64,000 nucleotides of DNA from Mycolicibacterium alvei (GCF_010727325.1 NZ_AP022565.1:5394001-5458000); one strand, 5' to 3'. Positions 34,232-43,242 are shown, numbered from the stretch's first letter. Notes: generated by a model from the sequence alone, not told the origin. Numbers and translations are program-made.

Positions 34232-34786
34232 ATGACTGAGCCGGCACGGACGGCCCCGGGGCCGACCAGGCTTCCGGTGTCACTCTCTGCGGCCGGGAAT
34301 CCGGCGCAGGAGCTGGACCGCGTTCTGCTTCCGTGGCTTCGCGTGGCCACCGCCGGTGCGCTCGATGCGGAGTTCGATCGGCTCGAGTCACCGTCATCGG
34401 AGGGGCTGCACGGGCTGTTCGAGGTCGAGCTGTTGACCATCCGTGGCATCGGCGGGTGCCCTGTGCTGTGGAATCCGTTGCGCCGCTGGCTCAACCGACA
34501 TATGCCTGCGGTCTTCGAAGGAAAGGTCTTCTCGGGCACGGCAGGGTACAACCAGTTCGCCGCCGGGCGGCAGGGCCTCTTCTTCGGTGTGCGTCGGCGG
34601 CCCGGCGATCCGAGGCACGTCATCATCGACTACAACGTATCCGGAACCCCCCGACCCCTGCGCGCGCTGGCCGCCGACGTTCGACGCCTCACGGACGACA
34701 CGCTGCTTTGCCGCACTATCTGGCGGCGGCGTAAGGGCGAGACGGTGCTGCTTCATTTTCTGCTCACCGCGAGGGCGGCGCGATGA
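34232..34786 (+). CDS. Small uncharacterised protein, family copy C
   Basis: A 184-residue member of the same family as 14736-15221 and 31163-31675: FDRLESPSSEGLHGLFEVELL, CPVLWNPLRRWLNR, FEGKVFSGTAGYN, DYNVSGTPRPLRALAADVRRLT, and VLLHFLLTA. It is the longest and perhaps least degenerate copy. The ATG at 34232 has AGGAG seven bases upstream. It is followed by the Coq4-family gene, so it probably works on the same molecule as that protein. No function is known to me. Confidence 0.7.
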   Translation: MTEPARTAPGPTRLPVSLSAAGNPAQELDRVLLPWLRVATAGALDAEFDRLESPSSEGLHGLFEVELLTIRGIGGCPVLWNPLRRWLNRHMPAVFEGKVFSGTAGYNQFAAGRQGLFFGVRRRPGDPRHVIIDYNVSGTPRPLRALAADVRRLTDDTLLCRTIWRRRKGETVLLHFLLTARAAR

Positions 34787-34881
34787 CCGCCTGTTTGGGT
34801 TCCGTGCCTGCCCGGTTCGGCCGAAAACCGGCCCGGGTGTGGACGTCCGCATCCAGTCCTGCTCAGTGAAGGGAACAATTC

Positions 34882-35697
34882 ATGTCGCCAGCTACCACCC
34901 ACCCCGCCGTCCAACTCGGTTCTGGCCCTGGCGTGCCCGACCGGCGCAGCTGGCGGACTCTCATGTCCTGCTGGCGAATATTCCTGTTGCCCGGCAGGTA
35001 CACCGAACAGATCTACGAGGCTTTCCTGGCGGTGGAGGCACCGGTCTTCGCTCGGGCATACCATCAGGTTCGCGTTCATCCGAATGGCCGCAAGCTGTTC
35101 CGTGACCATCCGGACCTGCTTGGTGTTCTCGCGGACGACGACTATCTGGCTTCGTTGCCGCACGGCTCGCTGGGGCATGCCTACCACTCATTCCTGCAGA
35201 CGAACCGGCTGGACGCGGGCGTGTTCAGCGAGGCCGACATCATCCGTCCGCTCGCCGAGAAGAACGGCTGGGATGAGGACTTCTACTACATGATCCGCCG
35301 GGGCACAGCAGTCCACGATCTGTTCCACACCATCAGCGGCTACGGTCCCGACATGGTCGGTGAGGTCCTCAACCTCGGATTCCATTGCGGCCAAATGGAA
35401 CCTGCGGGTGCGGTGAAGCACATGGGGCGCATGTTCGCCATGGCGACCCCGGGGGCCTCGCCCCGGTTCAAACTGCGCTGCTACGAGCAGGCGGTCGAAC
35501 GCGGCCGACGTGCCGACTGCCTCATGGCGGCCCCGTGGGAAGAGTTGCTGCCACTGCCCTACAGGGAGGTGCAGGAGTTGCTCGGAGTGGCGCCCACAAA
35601 CGTCGCGCATCCCGGCGGCATCTGGTTCACCGAATGGATGCCGCCGGGCTTCAAGTCACCCAGCCGCTGGGATTACGAAGCCGTCCTTGCAGCCTGA
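34882..35697 (+). CDS. Coq4-family protein
   Basis: A 271-residue protein carrying the Coq4 signature: HDLFH near residue 148 followed 11 residues later by Glu, i.e. HD-x2-H-x11-E, the metal-binding motif of the family. FHCGQMEPAG and a C-terminal WMPPGFKSPSRWDYE fit the family too. Coq4 acts in ubiquinone synthesis in eukaryotes, on the head-group ring of polyprenylated precursors. Mycobacteria use menaquinone, so this copy probably acts on another hydrophobic ring or polyprenyl compound. The ATG at 34882 has GAAGGGA upstream. It is co-directional with small protein C, under the tandem operators at 34156-34185. Confidence 0.82.
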   Translation: MSPATTHPAVQLGSGPGVPDRRSWRTLMSCWRIFLLPGRYTEQIYEAFLAVEAPVFARAYHQVRVHPNGRKLFRDHPDLLGVLADDDYLASLPHGSLGHAYHSFLQTNRLDAGVFSEADIIRPLAEKNGWDEDFYYMIRRGTAVHDLFHTISGYGPDMVGEVLNLGFHCGQMEPAGAVKHMGRMFAMATPGASPRFKLRCYEQAVERGRRADCLMAAPWEELLPLPYREVQELLGVAPTNVAHPGGIWFTEWMPPGFKSPSRWDYEAVLAA

Positions 35698-35746
35698 GTT
35701 CTCTGCTGAGACCACCCGAAAGCGGCGGCAGCGCGGCACTCGACCG

Positions 35747-37165
35747 TCACGCCACCGCCCACAAGCCGAGGCTGATCGCGAAGGCGCTGAGCCCCAACGT
35801 CGTCTCCATCACCGTCCAGGTCTTGAGGGTGGTCTTGACGTCCATGCCGAAGAACCGGCTGACCAACCAGAACCCGGAGTCGTTGACGTGCGACAGCACC
35901 GTGGCACCGGCCGCGATCGCCATCACCAACGCTGTGAGCTGGAGGTTGCTCAGCTGGGCCGCGGCGACCGCCGCACTGAGCAGGCCGGCGGTCGTCGTCA
36001 GCGCGACGGTCGCCGATCCCTGCGCGACACGCAGCAGTGTGGAGATCACGAACGCCTGCAGGATCAGCGAGATTCCGAGATTCGACAGCGAACCGCTCAG
36101 CGCGTCGCCGATCCCGCTGAGCCGCAGCACGCCGCCGAACATCCCGCCGGCGCCGGTGATGAGAATGACCGCGCAGATCGGACCGAGCGCCTTGTCGAGA
36201 ATCTCGCTGACGGTGGCCATCGACCGGCCGCGCAATCCCAGCGTCAGAGTCGCCACGATCACGGTGATCAGCAACGCGATTGACGTCGTGCCGATCAACT
36301 TCAGGTACTCCGCCCAGGTCGCGCCTTCTTCGATCACCCTGGCGGTCATGAGGGTGCCGAGCACGGTGTTGAACGAGATCAGCACGAACGGCAGCAGCAA
36401 CACGCCGAGCACCGTGATGAAAGAAGGGGCGGTGCGGGTGGCAGTCGCGGTGGCGCCTGCCCCCGGCGTGCCGTCGGCGTCGCGCCCGCCGTTGATCTCA
36501 CCGAACAACGAGGTGGGTATGTCGACGTGCACTCGCCTGCCGATGAACTGGGACACCAGGTACGCGCCGACGTACCAGGAGGCGACGGCCACCGGGGCGC
36601 CGATGAGCAAGGTGAGACCGATGTTGGCCCCGAGCAGTTCGGCCGCCGCCACCGGACCGGGATGTGGCGGGACCAGGGCGTGCATGGCCGCGAAGGCTCC
36701 AGCGGCCGGGAAGGCATACAGCAGAAGCGATCCGCCGAAGCGCCGCGCGACCGTCATGATGATGGGCAGGAAAACGACCAGCCCGGCATCGAAGAAGATC
36801 GGGAAGCCGAACAGCAGGGCCGCCGCACCAAGAGCGAGCGGCGCGCGCTTTTCGCCGAACCGCCCGATCAGGGTGTCGGCGAGAACCTGCGCGCCGCCGG
36901 TGATCTCGAGGAGCCGGCCGATCATCACACCGAATCCGACGAGCAGCGCCACCGAGCCGAGTGTGTTGGAGAAGCCGAAAGACAGTGCGCTCGGAACATC
37001 GGCGACGGGAATCCCGGCGGCGAGCGCCGTCAACAGGCTGACCAGCACCAATGCGATGAAGGCGTGCAGTTTCACCTTGATGATGAGGAACAGCAACAGC
37101 GCGACCGCGCCTGCGGCGATCAGCAGCAGTGTGCCGGTTCCGTACGCCGGATCAATCGCCTCCAT
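35747..37165 (-). CDS. gntP: Gluconate:H+ symporter, GntP family
   Basis: A 472-residue membrane protein with about 12-14 hydrophobic segments and GntP-type blocks: GFGVMIGRLLEITGGAQVLAD, GFPIFFDAGLVVFLPI, ALVPPHPGPVAAAELLGAN and a late HVNDSGFWLVSRFFGM. It imports gluconate or a related sugar acid. It lies downstream of gntK in the same direction. Confidence 0.9.
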   Translation of the reverse strand: MEAIDPAYGTGTLLLIAAGAVALLLFLIIKVKLHAFIALVLVSLLTALAAGIPVADVPSALSFGFSNTLGSVALLVGFGVMIGRLLEITGGAQVLADTLIGRFGEKRAPLALGAAALLFGFPIFFDAGLVVFLPIIMTVARRFGGSLLLYAFPAAGAFAAMHALVPPHPGPVAAAELLGANIGLTLLIGAPVAVASWYVGAYLVSQFIGRRVHVDIPTSLFGEINGGRDADGTPGAGATATATRTAPSFITVLGVLLLPFVLISFNTVLGTLMTARVIEEGATWAEYLKLIGTTSIALLITVIVATLTLGLRGRSMATVSEILDKALGPICAVILITGAGGMFGGVLRLSGIGDALSGSLSNLGISLILQAFVISTLLRVAQGSATVALTTTAGLLSAAVAAAQLSNLQLTALVMAIAAGATVLSHVNDSGFWLVSRFFGMDVKTTLKTWTVMETTLGLSAFAISLGLWAVA

Positions 37166-37201
37166 GACGCCCCCTCACCACAGCGATGTCATTGCCTGGA
37201 A

Positions 37202-37714
37202 TCATCGGTCCTCCTCGGCTGTCGCGGAACCTGTTGTGCTGACATACTTTTCGACGATGGCGTCAATGCTCTGGTCGACTTCGATGGCGAGCCCGCGCTC
37301 GTCGGATTCGAGGGGCTCCAGCGTCTGAAACTGGGACTCCAGCAGCGCGGCCGGCATGAAGTGCCCCGGTCGGCTGGCCTGTCGCCTGCCGATGGTGTCA
37401 ACCGACCCGACGAGGTGCAGGAACTCGATGTCCGGGCAGTGTCTGCGCAGCTGATCCCGGTAGGCGCGTTTCAGGGCCGAGCAGCTCATCACCCCGCCGT
37501 CGGGGTTGCGGGCCAACCACTGCCCGATCGACTCCAGCCAGGGGTGCCGGTCGTCGTCGTCGAGTGCGTGGCCGGCGGACATCTTTGCGATGTTGGCCGG
37601 TGGATGGAAGTCGTCGGCGTCGGCGAAGGGAACGCGCAGCCGCTGTGCCAGCGCCGCGCCCACGGTCGACTTGCCGGACCCGGAAACTCCCATGACGACG
37701 ATCGGAATGGCCAT
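37202..37714 (-). CDS. gntK: Gluconokinase
   Basis: A 170-residue kinase. The P-loop GVSGSGKST is near residues 8-16, followed by ADADDFHPPANIAKM, LDDDDRHPWL and SCSALKRAYRD, all typical of GntK. It makes 6-phosphogluconate from gluconate and ATP. The ATG at 37714 has AGGGG upstream. It forms an operon with gntP and is divergent from the GntR regulator. Confidence 0.92.
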   Translation of the reverse strand: MAIPIVVMGVSGSGKSTVGAALAQRLRVPFADADDFHPPANIAKMSAGHALDDDDRHPWLESIGQWLARNPDGGVMSCSALKRAYRDQLRRHCPDIEFLHLVGSVDTIGRRQASRPGHFMPAALLESQFQTLEPLESDERGLAIEVDQSIDAIVEKYVSTTGSATAEEDR

Positions 37715-37838
37715 GACCCCTGCCCCAATCAGTGTGTGTGCCGTCACACGGTGAACCGTAATAGTCAGATCATTGCAACCAGTTCATTCAAATCAATACC
37801 TCTTTCGGCCGTTAGGAGCGGTCTGGCATGATCAGCCA

Positions 37839-38555
37839 GTGCTCGATAGGCCCAATGCCGGCGCTCTCCACGGCAGTCTGGTGACTGCGTTGGGGAGGGG
37901 CATCGTGTCGGGTAAGTACCCGCCGGGCTGCGTTCTCACCCTCGAGGCGGTGAGCTCTGAGCACGGTGTATCCCGCAGCGTCGCGCGTGAGGCGATTCGC
38001 GTGCTGGAATCGATGGGCATGGTCGAATCTCGGCGCCGCGTCGGGATCACCGTCCAGCCCGCGCAGAAGTGGAACGTCTTCGATCCCGTCGTGATCCGCT
38101 GGCGGCTCGACGTCGGCGATCGCACGGCGCAACTGGTTTCTCTCTCGGAGTTGCGGCTGGGGTTCGAACCGGCCGCGGCCGCGTTGGCTGCCCGGCGCGC
38201 AAACCCGCATCAGTGCCGGATCATGGCTGCAGCGGTGTCAGACATGGTGGTGCACGGGCGAACCGGTGACCTCGACGCCTATCTGCTGGCGGACAAGCTG
38301 TTCCATCAGACTCTGCTGGAGGCCAGCGGGAACGAGATGTTCAGGGCACTCAACGGTGTAGTCGCCGAGGTGCTCGCAGGCCGGACCCATCACGGCATGA
38401 TGCCGGAGAAGCCCAACATCGCGGCGATCGCCTTGCACGACGAGGTCGCGCGGGCGATCAGGATGGGCGAGCATGCGCAGGCCGAGCGGGCGATGCGCGC
38501 GATCATCGACGAATCGGCTTCGGCCATCGCCGAGGACTTTCCGCCTGTCGACTAG
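37839..38555 (+). CDS. GntR/FadR-family regulator, probably of gluconate genes
   Basis: A protein of about 238 residues. The winged helix covers residues about 5-75 (PPGCVLTLEAVSSEHGVSRSVAREAIRVLESMGMV) and the FCD-type ligand domain has ELRLGFEPAAAALAARR and FHQTLLEASGNEMF. I used GTG 37839, since no ATG is in frame near the domain; TTG 37773 is possible. It is divergent from gntK and probably represses gntK-gntP in the absence of gluconate. The stop overlaps the convergent GjpA-like gene by 3 bases. Confidence 0.82.
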   Translation: MLDRPNAGALHGSLVTALGRGIVSGKYPPGCVLTLEAVSSEHGVSRSVAREAIRVLESMGMVESRRRVGITVQPAQKWNVFDPVVIRWRLDVGDRTAQLVSLSELRLGFEPAAAALAARRANPHQCRIMAAAVSDMVVHGRTGDLDAYLLADKLFHQTLLEASGNEMFRALNGVVAEVLAGRTHHGMMPEKPNIAAIALHDEVARAIRMGEHAQAERAMRAIIDESASAIAEDFPPVD

Positions 38556-39691
38556 CCGTTGGTCTCGCTGCCGGGGTCCTTCGCCTCATCGGTCGGAGCG
38601 GGTGACGACGGCTCGTCGTCTGTGAGTTCCGTATCGGTGAGAGCCTGTTCCGGCGCGAGTGCGGGTTCTTCCTTGACGAGGTCGTCGGCTTCCTCGGAGA
38701 GGTCTTCCCCGAGCGCTACTTCTTCGGGCACGCCGTCCCCGGGCACGTCGTCGCCGGGCAGGTCGCCGGGTAGGTCGCCGGGCACGTCGTCGGGCACGTC
38801 GAACGTCGGCAGGTCGAGTTCTTCCGTCACCGGGCCCCTCCCGTCCAGCACGGCTTCGTCCGCTGTTGGCAACTGCTCTTGCACCGCAACAGGTTCGGTT
38901 TCCGGCTCGGCGGTGAGCATCATGGTTTGCACCTCGGGACCGGACCACGTGTTGATAGCCGACGGCGGAAACGGCGGAATCGGCGTGATCGCCCGGCCCA
39001 TTTCCTGGTCCAGGCGGATCAATAGGGTGATGAGGCTTGAACTATAAGGACGAGTGAACCTCGGAGTCAGCAGCCCGGGAAGGTTGTCGAAGGAGCCGAA
39101 CGAAGTCCCCGGCACACCGTTGAGCACACCGTCGATGATGCGGGCCGGGATGTTGATGACGGCATTGACGAGTCCGACGACGTCGAATGTGGTGATCGCC
39201 TCGAAAACGTCAGCGATCGCAAGACCTGTTGCGGCGATGCCGTTCAACAGTGGGCCGATCGCGGCGCCGAACAGGTTTTTGAGGAGGTGCGACGGCAGAT
39301 AATACGCGCTGAGAAGTCCCCCGGTGCTCAGCACGATGCTCCTCAACGGTTGCAGGACGATACGGGTCACGGAGACGAAGAGTTCGTCGGACCTGCCGGA
39401 CTGCAATGCGGTGACGGCGTCCTCGAACGCCTGCGCATAGTTCTCGAGGGTTGCACCGATGATCGGGAAGGGTTCGCCGAAGTAGTACTCGAACTGGGCG
39501 TCAACGTTCGCCAGCGTTGTCTCAAGAACCTGCGGGTAGAGCTGTAGCGGGCTCGGGATCGCGGCGAGTTGCACCACTGGGCTCGCCACCACCGACGCCG
39601 CGGGCGGGGGGCTGAGGGGTGTGACGGCGATGACGCTGGCCCCCACCAGTGCGATACCCGCGCTCAGACACGGTCGTACTGCTGTAAACAC
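38552..39691 (-). CDS. Exported GjpA-like porin-family protein with acidic tail
   Basis: A 379-residue exported protein. The signal peptide covers about residues 1-35 (SAGIALVGASVIAVTPLSP). An amphipathic/hydrophobic body follows (FGEPFPIIGATLENYAQAFEDAV, LLKNLFGAAIGPLLNGI, GVPGTSFGSFDNLPGLLTPRF), and the last 110 residues form an acidic Asp/Glu/Pro tail with PGDLPGD repeats. Proteins of this plan are annotated in mycobacteria as GjpA-type outer membrane porins; I regard that name as family resemblance only. The GTG at 39691 has GAGGGGGG upstream. Confidence 0.65.
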   Translation of the reverse strand: MFTAVRPCLSAGIALVGASVIAVTPLSPPPAASVVASPVVQLAAIPSPLQLYPQVLETTLANVDAQFEYYFGEPFPIIGATLENYAQAFEDAVTALQSGRSDELFVSVTRIVLQPLRSIVLSTGGLLSAYYLPSHLLKNLFGAAIGPLLNGIAATGLAIADVFEAITTFDVVGLVNAVINIPARIIDGVLNGVPGTSFGSFDNLPGLLTPRFTRPYSSSLITLLIRLDQEMGRAITPIPPFPPSAINTWSGPEVQTMMLTAEPETEPVAVQEQLPTADEAVLDGRGPVTEELDLPTFDVPDDVPGDLPGDLPGDDVPGDGVPEEVALGEDLSEEADDLVKEEPALAPEQALTDTELTDDEPSSPAPTDEAKDPGSETNG

Positions 39692-39768
39692 TAGGTCCCC
39701 CCTCGGCGGCGACACAGTGACGCCTTCCAGCCACTAGAAAGTAACTGGCGGATGCAACCCGGAGCAAT

Positions 39769-39783
39769 CAGGGGATTCCCCTG
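39769..39783. promoter_or_regulatory. Palindrome CAGGGGA-T-TCCCCTG
   Basis: Perfect 7-bp arms around one base, in the divergent gap between the GjpA-like gene (starts 39691, minus) and the CPBP gene (starts 39941, plus). It is an operator candidate of unknown binder. Confidence 0.45.
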
Positions 39784-39866
39784 CCTTCAATTCACCCCCT
39801 CCAGCCGCCACCAGATGCGCATCTTTAGTCACGTGGGGATGCCGGGAGGCCTGGCCCGGCGTCTGC

Positions 39867-39884
39867 GGTAGCGTGCGCGCTACC
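39867..39884. promoter_or_regulatory. Inverted repeat GGTAGCG-TGCG-CGCTACC
   Basis: Perfect 7-bp arms with a 4-base loop, about 57 bp upstream of the CPBP gene. Partly matched CTG/CAG bases extend it outward. It could be an operator or a leader hairpin; the response regulator encoded at 42027 is one candidate binder. Confidence 0.45.
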
Positions 39885-39940
39885 ACAGACCGGTCGCCCA
39901 GTGGAACGACTTCGCGACTGCGGCGCGGTGAACTCGCTGT

Positions 39941-40816
39941 ATGGGTAATCCACCGCGAACTGCCTTCCCTGATCCCATCGCCAATGCTGTGCGCGAAACA
40001 CCTGAGCAACGCCGTCGGGGAGTCCGGTGGTTTCTGACCATCGCGTTCCTGGGGGCCTGGATTCCGTGGGCGGCGGTGCACTCGCACGGCGGCTCGCTCG
40101 ATGACCCGCTGACCCAGCTGGCCACCGCGGCGTTCGTGCCCGCGATCGCCGCCTGCGTGGTCAGGCGTTGGGTCACCAGACAGGGTTTCGCCGACTCCGG
40201 TCTCCGCTTGAACTGGCGATCGTCCTGGCCGTACTGCCTTGCGGCAACGACCATTCCCTGGGGGGTTCTGCTTCTCGCTGTGGCGGTCGCCATCCTCGCC
40301 GGTTGGTGGTCGCCGACCGAATTGGACATGAGCCAGGCCGCCTGGGTGTACTTGGCGGCCGGACCCTTCATCTGCGTCGTCACCGCACCGATCTTTTGGG
40401 GCGAGGAGTACGGCTGGACCGCCTATCTGCGTGACCGGCTGGTCCCCGGGCGCCCACTCGTCACCACCTTCCTGACCGGCGTCGTCTGGGGCGTGTGGCA
40501 CTGGCCGCTGCCCTGGGTCGGCTACTTCGGTGGTCAAACCGATGTGGCAGAGGCGATCTGGAGCATGCTGTGGTGGTTGCCGTTGAGCATTCTGCTGGAG
40601 TTTCTCATCGGCTGGCTGTGGTCGGCCACCGCCTCGGTCTGGCCCGGGGCGATGCTGCACGCAGGTAGCAATCTCGTCGCCTCGGTCGGCATGCTGCATG
40701 TCTTCGGCGACACGGTCGGCATCAATGCCACCACGTTCCTGTTGTGCGTCGGCCTGCTGCCGTTCGTGGCGGTCATCGTGGTCAGCCGCCACCCCGGTAG
40801 ACCTAGACTCGCATGA
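39941..40816 (+). CDS. CPBP-family intramembrane protein, protease motif altered
   Basis: A 291-residue membrane protein with about seven to eight hydrophobic segments. The CPBP (Abi) motifs are visible: EEYGWTAYL (about residue 150), GVVWGVWHWPLPW (about 185) and MLHAGSN (about 240). In usual members the first motif is EEYGWRGYL; here Arg is Thr, though the Glu pair and the His residues remain. It is co-transcribed with the sensor kinase (ATGA overlap) and so may be a membrane partner in its signalling. The ATG at 39941 lacks a clear ribosome binding site. Confidence 0.75.
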   Translation: MGNPPRTAFPDPIANAVRETPEQRRRGVRWFLTIAFLGAWIPWAAVHSHGGSLDDPLTQLATAAFVPAIAACVVRRWVTRQGFADSGLRLNWRSSWPYCLAATTIPWGVLLLAVAVAILAGWWSPTELDMSQAAWVYLAAGPFICVVTAPIFWGEEYGWTAYLRDRLVPGRPLVTTFLTGVVWGVWHWPLPWVGYFGGQTDVAEAIWSMLWWLPLSILLEFLIGWLWSATASVWPGAMLHAGSNLVASVGMLHVFGDTVGINATTFLLCVGLLPFVAVIVVSRHPGRPRLA

Positions 40817-42039
40817 TGGTCCAGGCGCCGGCCCCCTCGTTGGGCGCCGCGGTGGCGTCGGGGCCGCGGTATCTGCTGTCCTCGTGGCCCTGGCGGGCGC
40901 TGGTGTGGACGATGTTCGGTGGCGTCCTGAGCGCTGTCCTGCTTATCGGCGCACCTCTGATACTCCTTCTGGGAGTGTCGCGTTCGCTGCGTAACGCGGT
41001 GTGGTCGCCGCTGTTGGAGATCGAGTGCGCGCGGCTGTCGCTCATCGACGACTCCACCGCGGAGGGCATCCGGCGAGACCTGTCGACGGCCCGTGCCGAG
41101 CAGCGGATGCCGACTCTGCGTCAGGTCGGCTACATGCTGTTCACGGCGTTGGTCACCGGCCCGTGGGGTGTGGTGCTGGTGGGCTTCCTGGCGATCCTGA
41201 CCACCGTCATGGTGGCCGCGCCCTGGCTGGTCGGGCCGGGCGAGCCGATCAACGTCGCACTGTGGTTGATCGACACCTCCGGTGAAGCCTGGGTTGCCGC
41301 GCTGCTGGGCCTTGTCGTCCTGGTACTCACCGCCTACCTCGTCGGCGCCTACGCCGCGGCGCTGGGGCAGCTCGCCGCGATTGCGCTGGCCGATCCGCAG
41401 GCGCTGCACCGCGAAGTCGCCCGGCTCGAACAATCCCGCACCGCGCTGCTGACCGCCGTCGAGCAGGAGCGGAGGCGCATCGAGAGCGACCTGCACGACC
41501 GTGTGCAGCACCGCCTGGTGGCACTGGCCCTGACGCTGGGGCTCGCCGAGAACCTCCACGGCCACAACGACGCGGGCCGCCTTGCCGCCGACGCGCACCG
41601 CCAGGTCGACGACATCGCCGCCGAACTGCGGTCGGTGCTGCTCGGCATCATGCCCAGGGCACTGACCGAGCACGGTCTGATCGCGGCAGTCACCGACCTG
41701 ATCGGTCCCTACCCGTTGCCGGTACGCGCCGACTTCGGAGCCACCGAGATCCCGCGGCGGCTGCCACCGGCAATCGAGCAGGCCGCCTATCTCGTGCTCA
41801 ATGAGGCGTTGACCAATATCGTCAAGCATGCGTCGGCGTCTGCCGTCACGATCGCAGCGGACCGACAGGATGGCATGTGGTTGTTCATGATTCGCGATGA
41901 CGGCCGCGGCGGTGCCGCGCTGCAACCGCACCGGGGACTTGCCACACTGGTCGCCCGGGTCGAGGCCGTCAACGGCACCCTGACGATCTCCAGCCCCACC
42001 GGCGGACCCACCGAGGTGACCATGCGATGCCCGATATGA
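40813..42039 (+). CDS. Membrane sensor histidine kinase (HisKA_3/NarL type)
   Basis: A 408-residue kinase. The N-terminal half has two pairs of membrane helices (about residues 28-55, 108-135 and 160-195). The phospho-acceptor block EQERRRIESDLHDRVQHRL (about residue 220) is of the HisKA_3 type, and the ATP-binding domain has LNEALTNIVKHA and IRDDGRGG. The membrane part resembles the PspC/ActR-like sensors of actinobacteria. It overlaps the CPBP gene (ATGATG start) and the downstream response regulator. Confidence 0.88.
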   Translation: MMVQAPAPSLGAAVASGPRYLLSSWPWRALVWTMFGGVLSAVLLIGAPLILLLGVSRSLRNAVWSPLLEIECARLSLIDDSTAEGIRRDLSTARAEQRMPTLRQVGYMLFTALVTGPWGVVLVGFLAILTTVMVAAPWLVGPGEPINVALWLIDTSGEAWVAALLGLVVLVLTAYLVGAYAAALGQLAAIALADPQALHREVARLEQSRTALLTAVEQERRRIESDLHDRVQHRLVALALTLGLAENLHGHNDAGRLAADAHRQVDDIAAELRSVLLGIMPRALTEHGLIAAVTDLIGPYPLPVRADFGATEIPRRLPPAIEQAAYLVLNEALTNIVKHASASAVTIAADRQDGMWLFMIRDDGRGGAALQPHRGLATLVARVEAVNGTLTISSPTGGPTEVTMRCPI

Positions 42040-42713
42040 CGAGTCGCGGCGGCGACCACCTGCGCATCGTCCTCGCCGAGGACGCCCCGTTGCTGCGCGC
42101 CGGGATCGTCACCGTGCTGGAATCGGACGGCCACCACGTGTGCGCGGCGGTCGAGTCGGCCGAGGCGCTACGCAACGCCGCCCGGGCGCACGACCCCGAC
42201 GTCGTCATCACCGATGTCCGGATGCCGCCGACCCACACCGACGAAGGCGTCCGGGTCGCGATCGAACTGCGGCACACGAAGCCCGGCCTGCCCGTGGTGA
42301 TCCTGTCGCAGTACACCACCGTCGGCTCGCTGGACCAACTGCTGGATCGCAACACGGACAGCGGCCGCGGCGGCCTAGGCTACCTGCTCAAAGACCGCGT
42401 CGCGCAGGTCCGCCACTTCCTCGACGCGGTCCGCGACATCGCCGCCGGCGCCACGATCATCGACCCCGAGATCGTCGTCGCGCTCGTCGGAGCATCGCGC
42501 AGAAGAGGCGTCCTGGCGGCACTGACGCCTCGCGAGGAAGAGGTCCTGGGACTCATGGCCCAGGGCTTGACCAACACCCAGATCGCACAGCGGCTCGTCG
42601 TGTCGGAGGCGGCGGTGCGCAAACACGTCGGCGGCATCTTCGCGAAACTGCCGCTCTCCGATGACGGCGACCGTCGTGTCCTGGCGGTGCTCACCTACCT
42701 CAACGAATCCTGA
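42027..42713 (+). CDS. LuxR/NarL-type response regulator
   Basis: A 228-residue regulator. The receiver domain (residues 10-130) has the phospho-acceptor Asp in VVITDVRMPP and the Lys in YLLKDRV. The C-terminal LuxR HTH is LTPREEEVLGLMAQGLTNTQIAQRL. It overlaps the kinase gene, and the pair forms a two-component system. ATG 42027 has GAGGTGA upstream; ATG 42036 is possible. Targets are unknown but may include the CPBP operon itself. Confidence 0.92.
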   Translation: MPDMTSRGGDHLRIVLAEDAPLLRAGIVTVLESDGHHVCAAVESAEALRNAARAHDPDVVITDVRMPPTHTDEGVRVAIELRHTKPGLPVVILSQYTTVGSLDQLLDRNTDSGRGGLGYLLKDRVAQVRHFLDAVRDIAAGATIIDPEIVVALVGASRRRGVLAALTPREEEVLGLMAQGLTNTQIAQRLVVSEAAVRKHVGGIFAKLPLSDDGDRRVLAVLTYLNES

Positions 42714-42807
42714 TCGCCGAACCGCATCGCGATCGGGACAGGGGTCCGTGGAGGCGCCTAAGGTGAGTGGCGGAGACTCAATCCGCCGTTGAGGACTGTG
42801 GAGCGCG

Positions 42808-43242
42808 ATGACAACCACCAACGTGAAGTGCCGGCATTGTGGGACGGTCAACCGGTTGCCCGCCGCCGCGAACGGCACCCCCCGCTGCCCCAAATGCAAG
42901 AACCCGCTGCCGTGGATCGCCGTCGCCGGTGACGACGACTTCGCCGAGGTCGCGGAGCGCTCCAAAGTGCCTGTGCTGGTGGATCTGTGGGCGACGTGGT
43001 GCGGGCCCTGCCGGATGGTCAGCCCCGCACTCGAACAGCTCGCCGCCGAGCGCGCGGGCCAGCTGAAACTGGTGAAGGTCGACGTGGATTCCGCGCGGCA
43101 GACCGCGGCGCGGTTCTCCGTCCAGGCGGTGCCCACCCTGCTCGTCATCGCCGGCGGGACGGTACTTGCCCGTCGGGCGGGCGCCGCGCCGGTGGCCACC
43201 CTGCGTACCTGGCTGGACCAAACACTCACACCCCCGAGATAG
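42808..43242 (+). CDS. Thioredoxin with N-terminal zinc-ribbon (Trx2 type)
   Basis: A 144-residue protein. The N-terminal zinc ribbon has CRHCG and CPKCKNPLPW (residues 8-36), and the thioredoxin fold has the active site ATWCGPCRM near residue 65 and the cis-Pro loop VQAVPTLLV. This is the layout of E. coli thioredoxin-2, a cytoplasmic disulfide reductase whose zinc site responds to oxidation. The ATG at 42808 is preceded by a GGAG-like stretch. It stands alone between the two-component system and a small gene. Confidence 0.92.
   Translation: MTTTNVKCRHCGTVNRLPAAANGTPRCPKCKNPLPWIAVAGDDDFAEVAERSKVPVLVDLWATWCGPCRMVSPALEQLAAERAGQLKLVKVDVDSARQTAARFSVQAVPTLLVIAGGTVLARRAGAAPVATLRTWLDQTLTPPR

Noticed and set aside
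38700..38800. Short direct repeats as a possible CRISPR or tandem array
   Set aside because: They encode PGDLPGD repeats in the acidic tail of the GjpA-like protein; there are no spacers.
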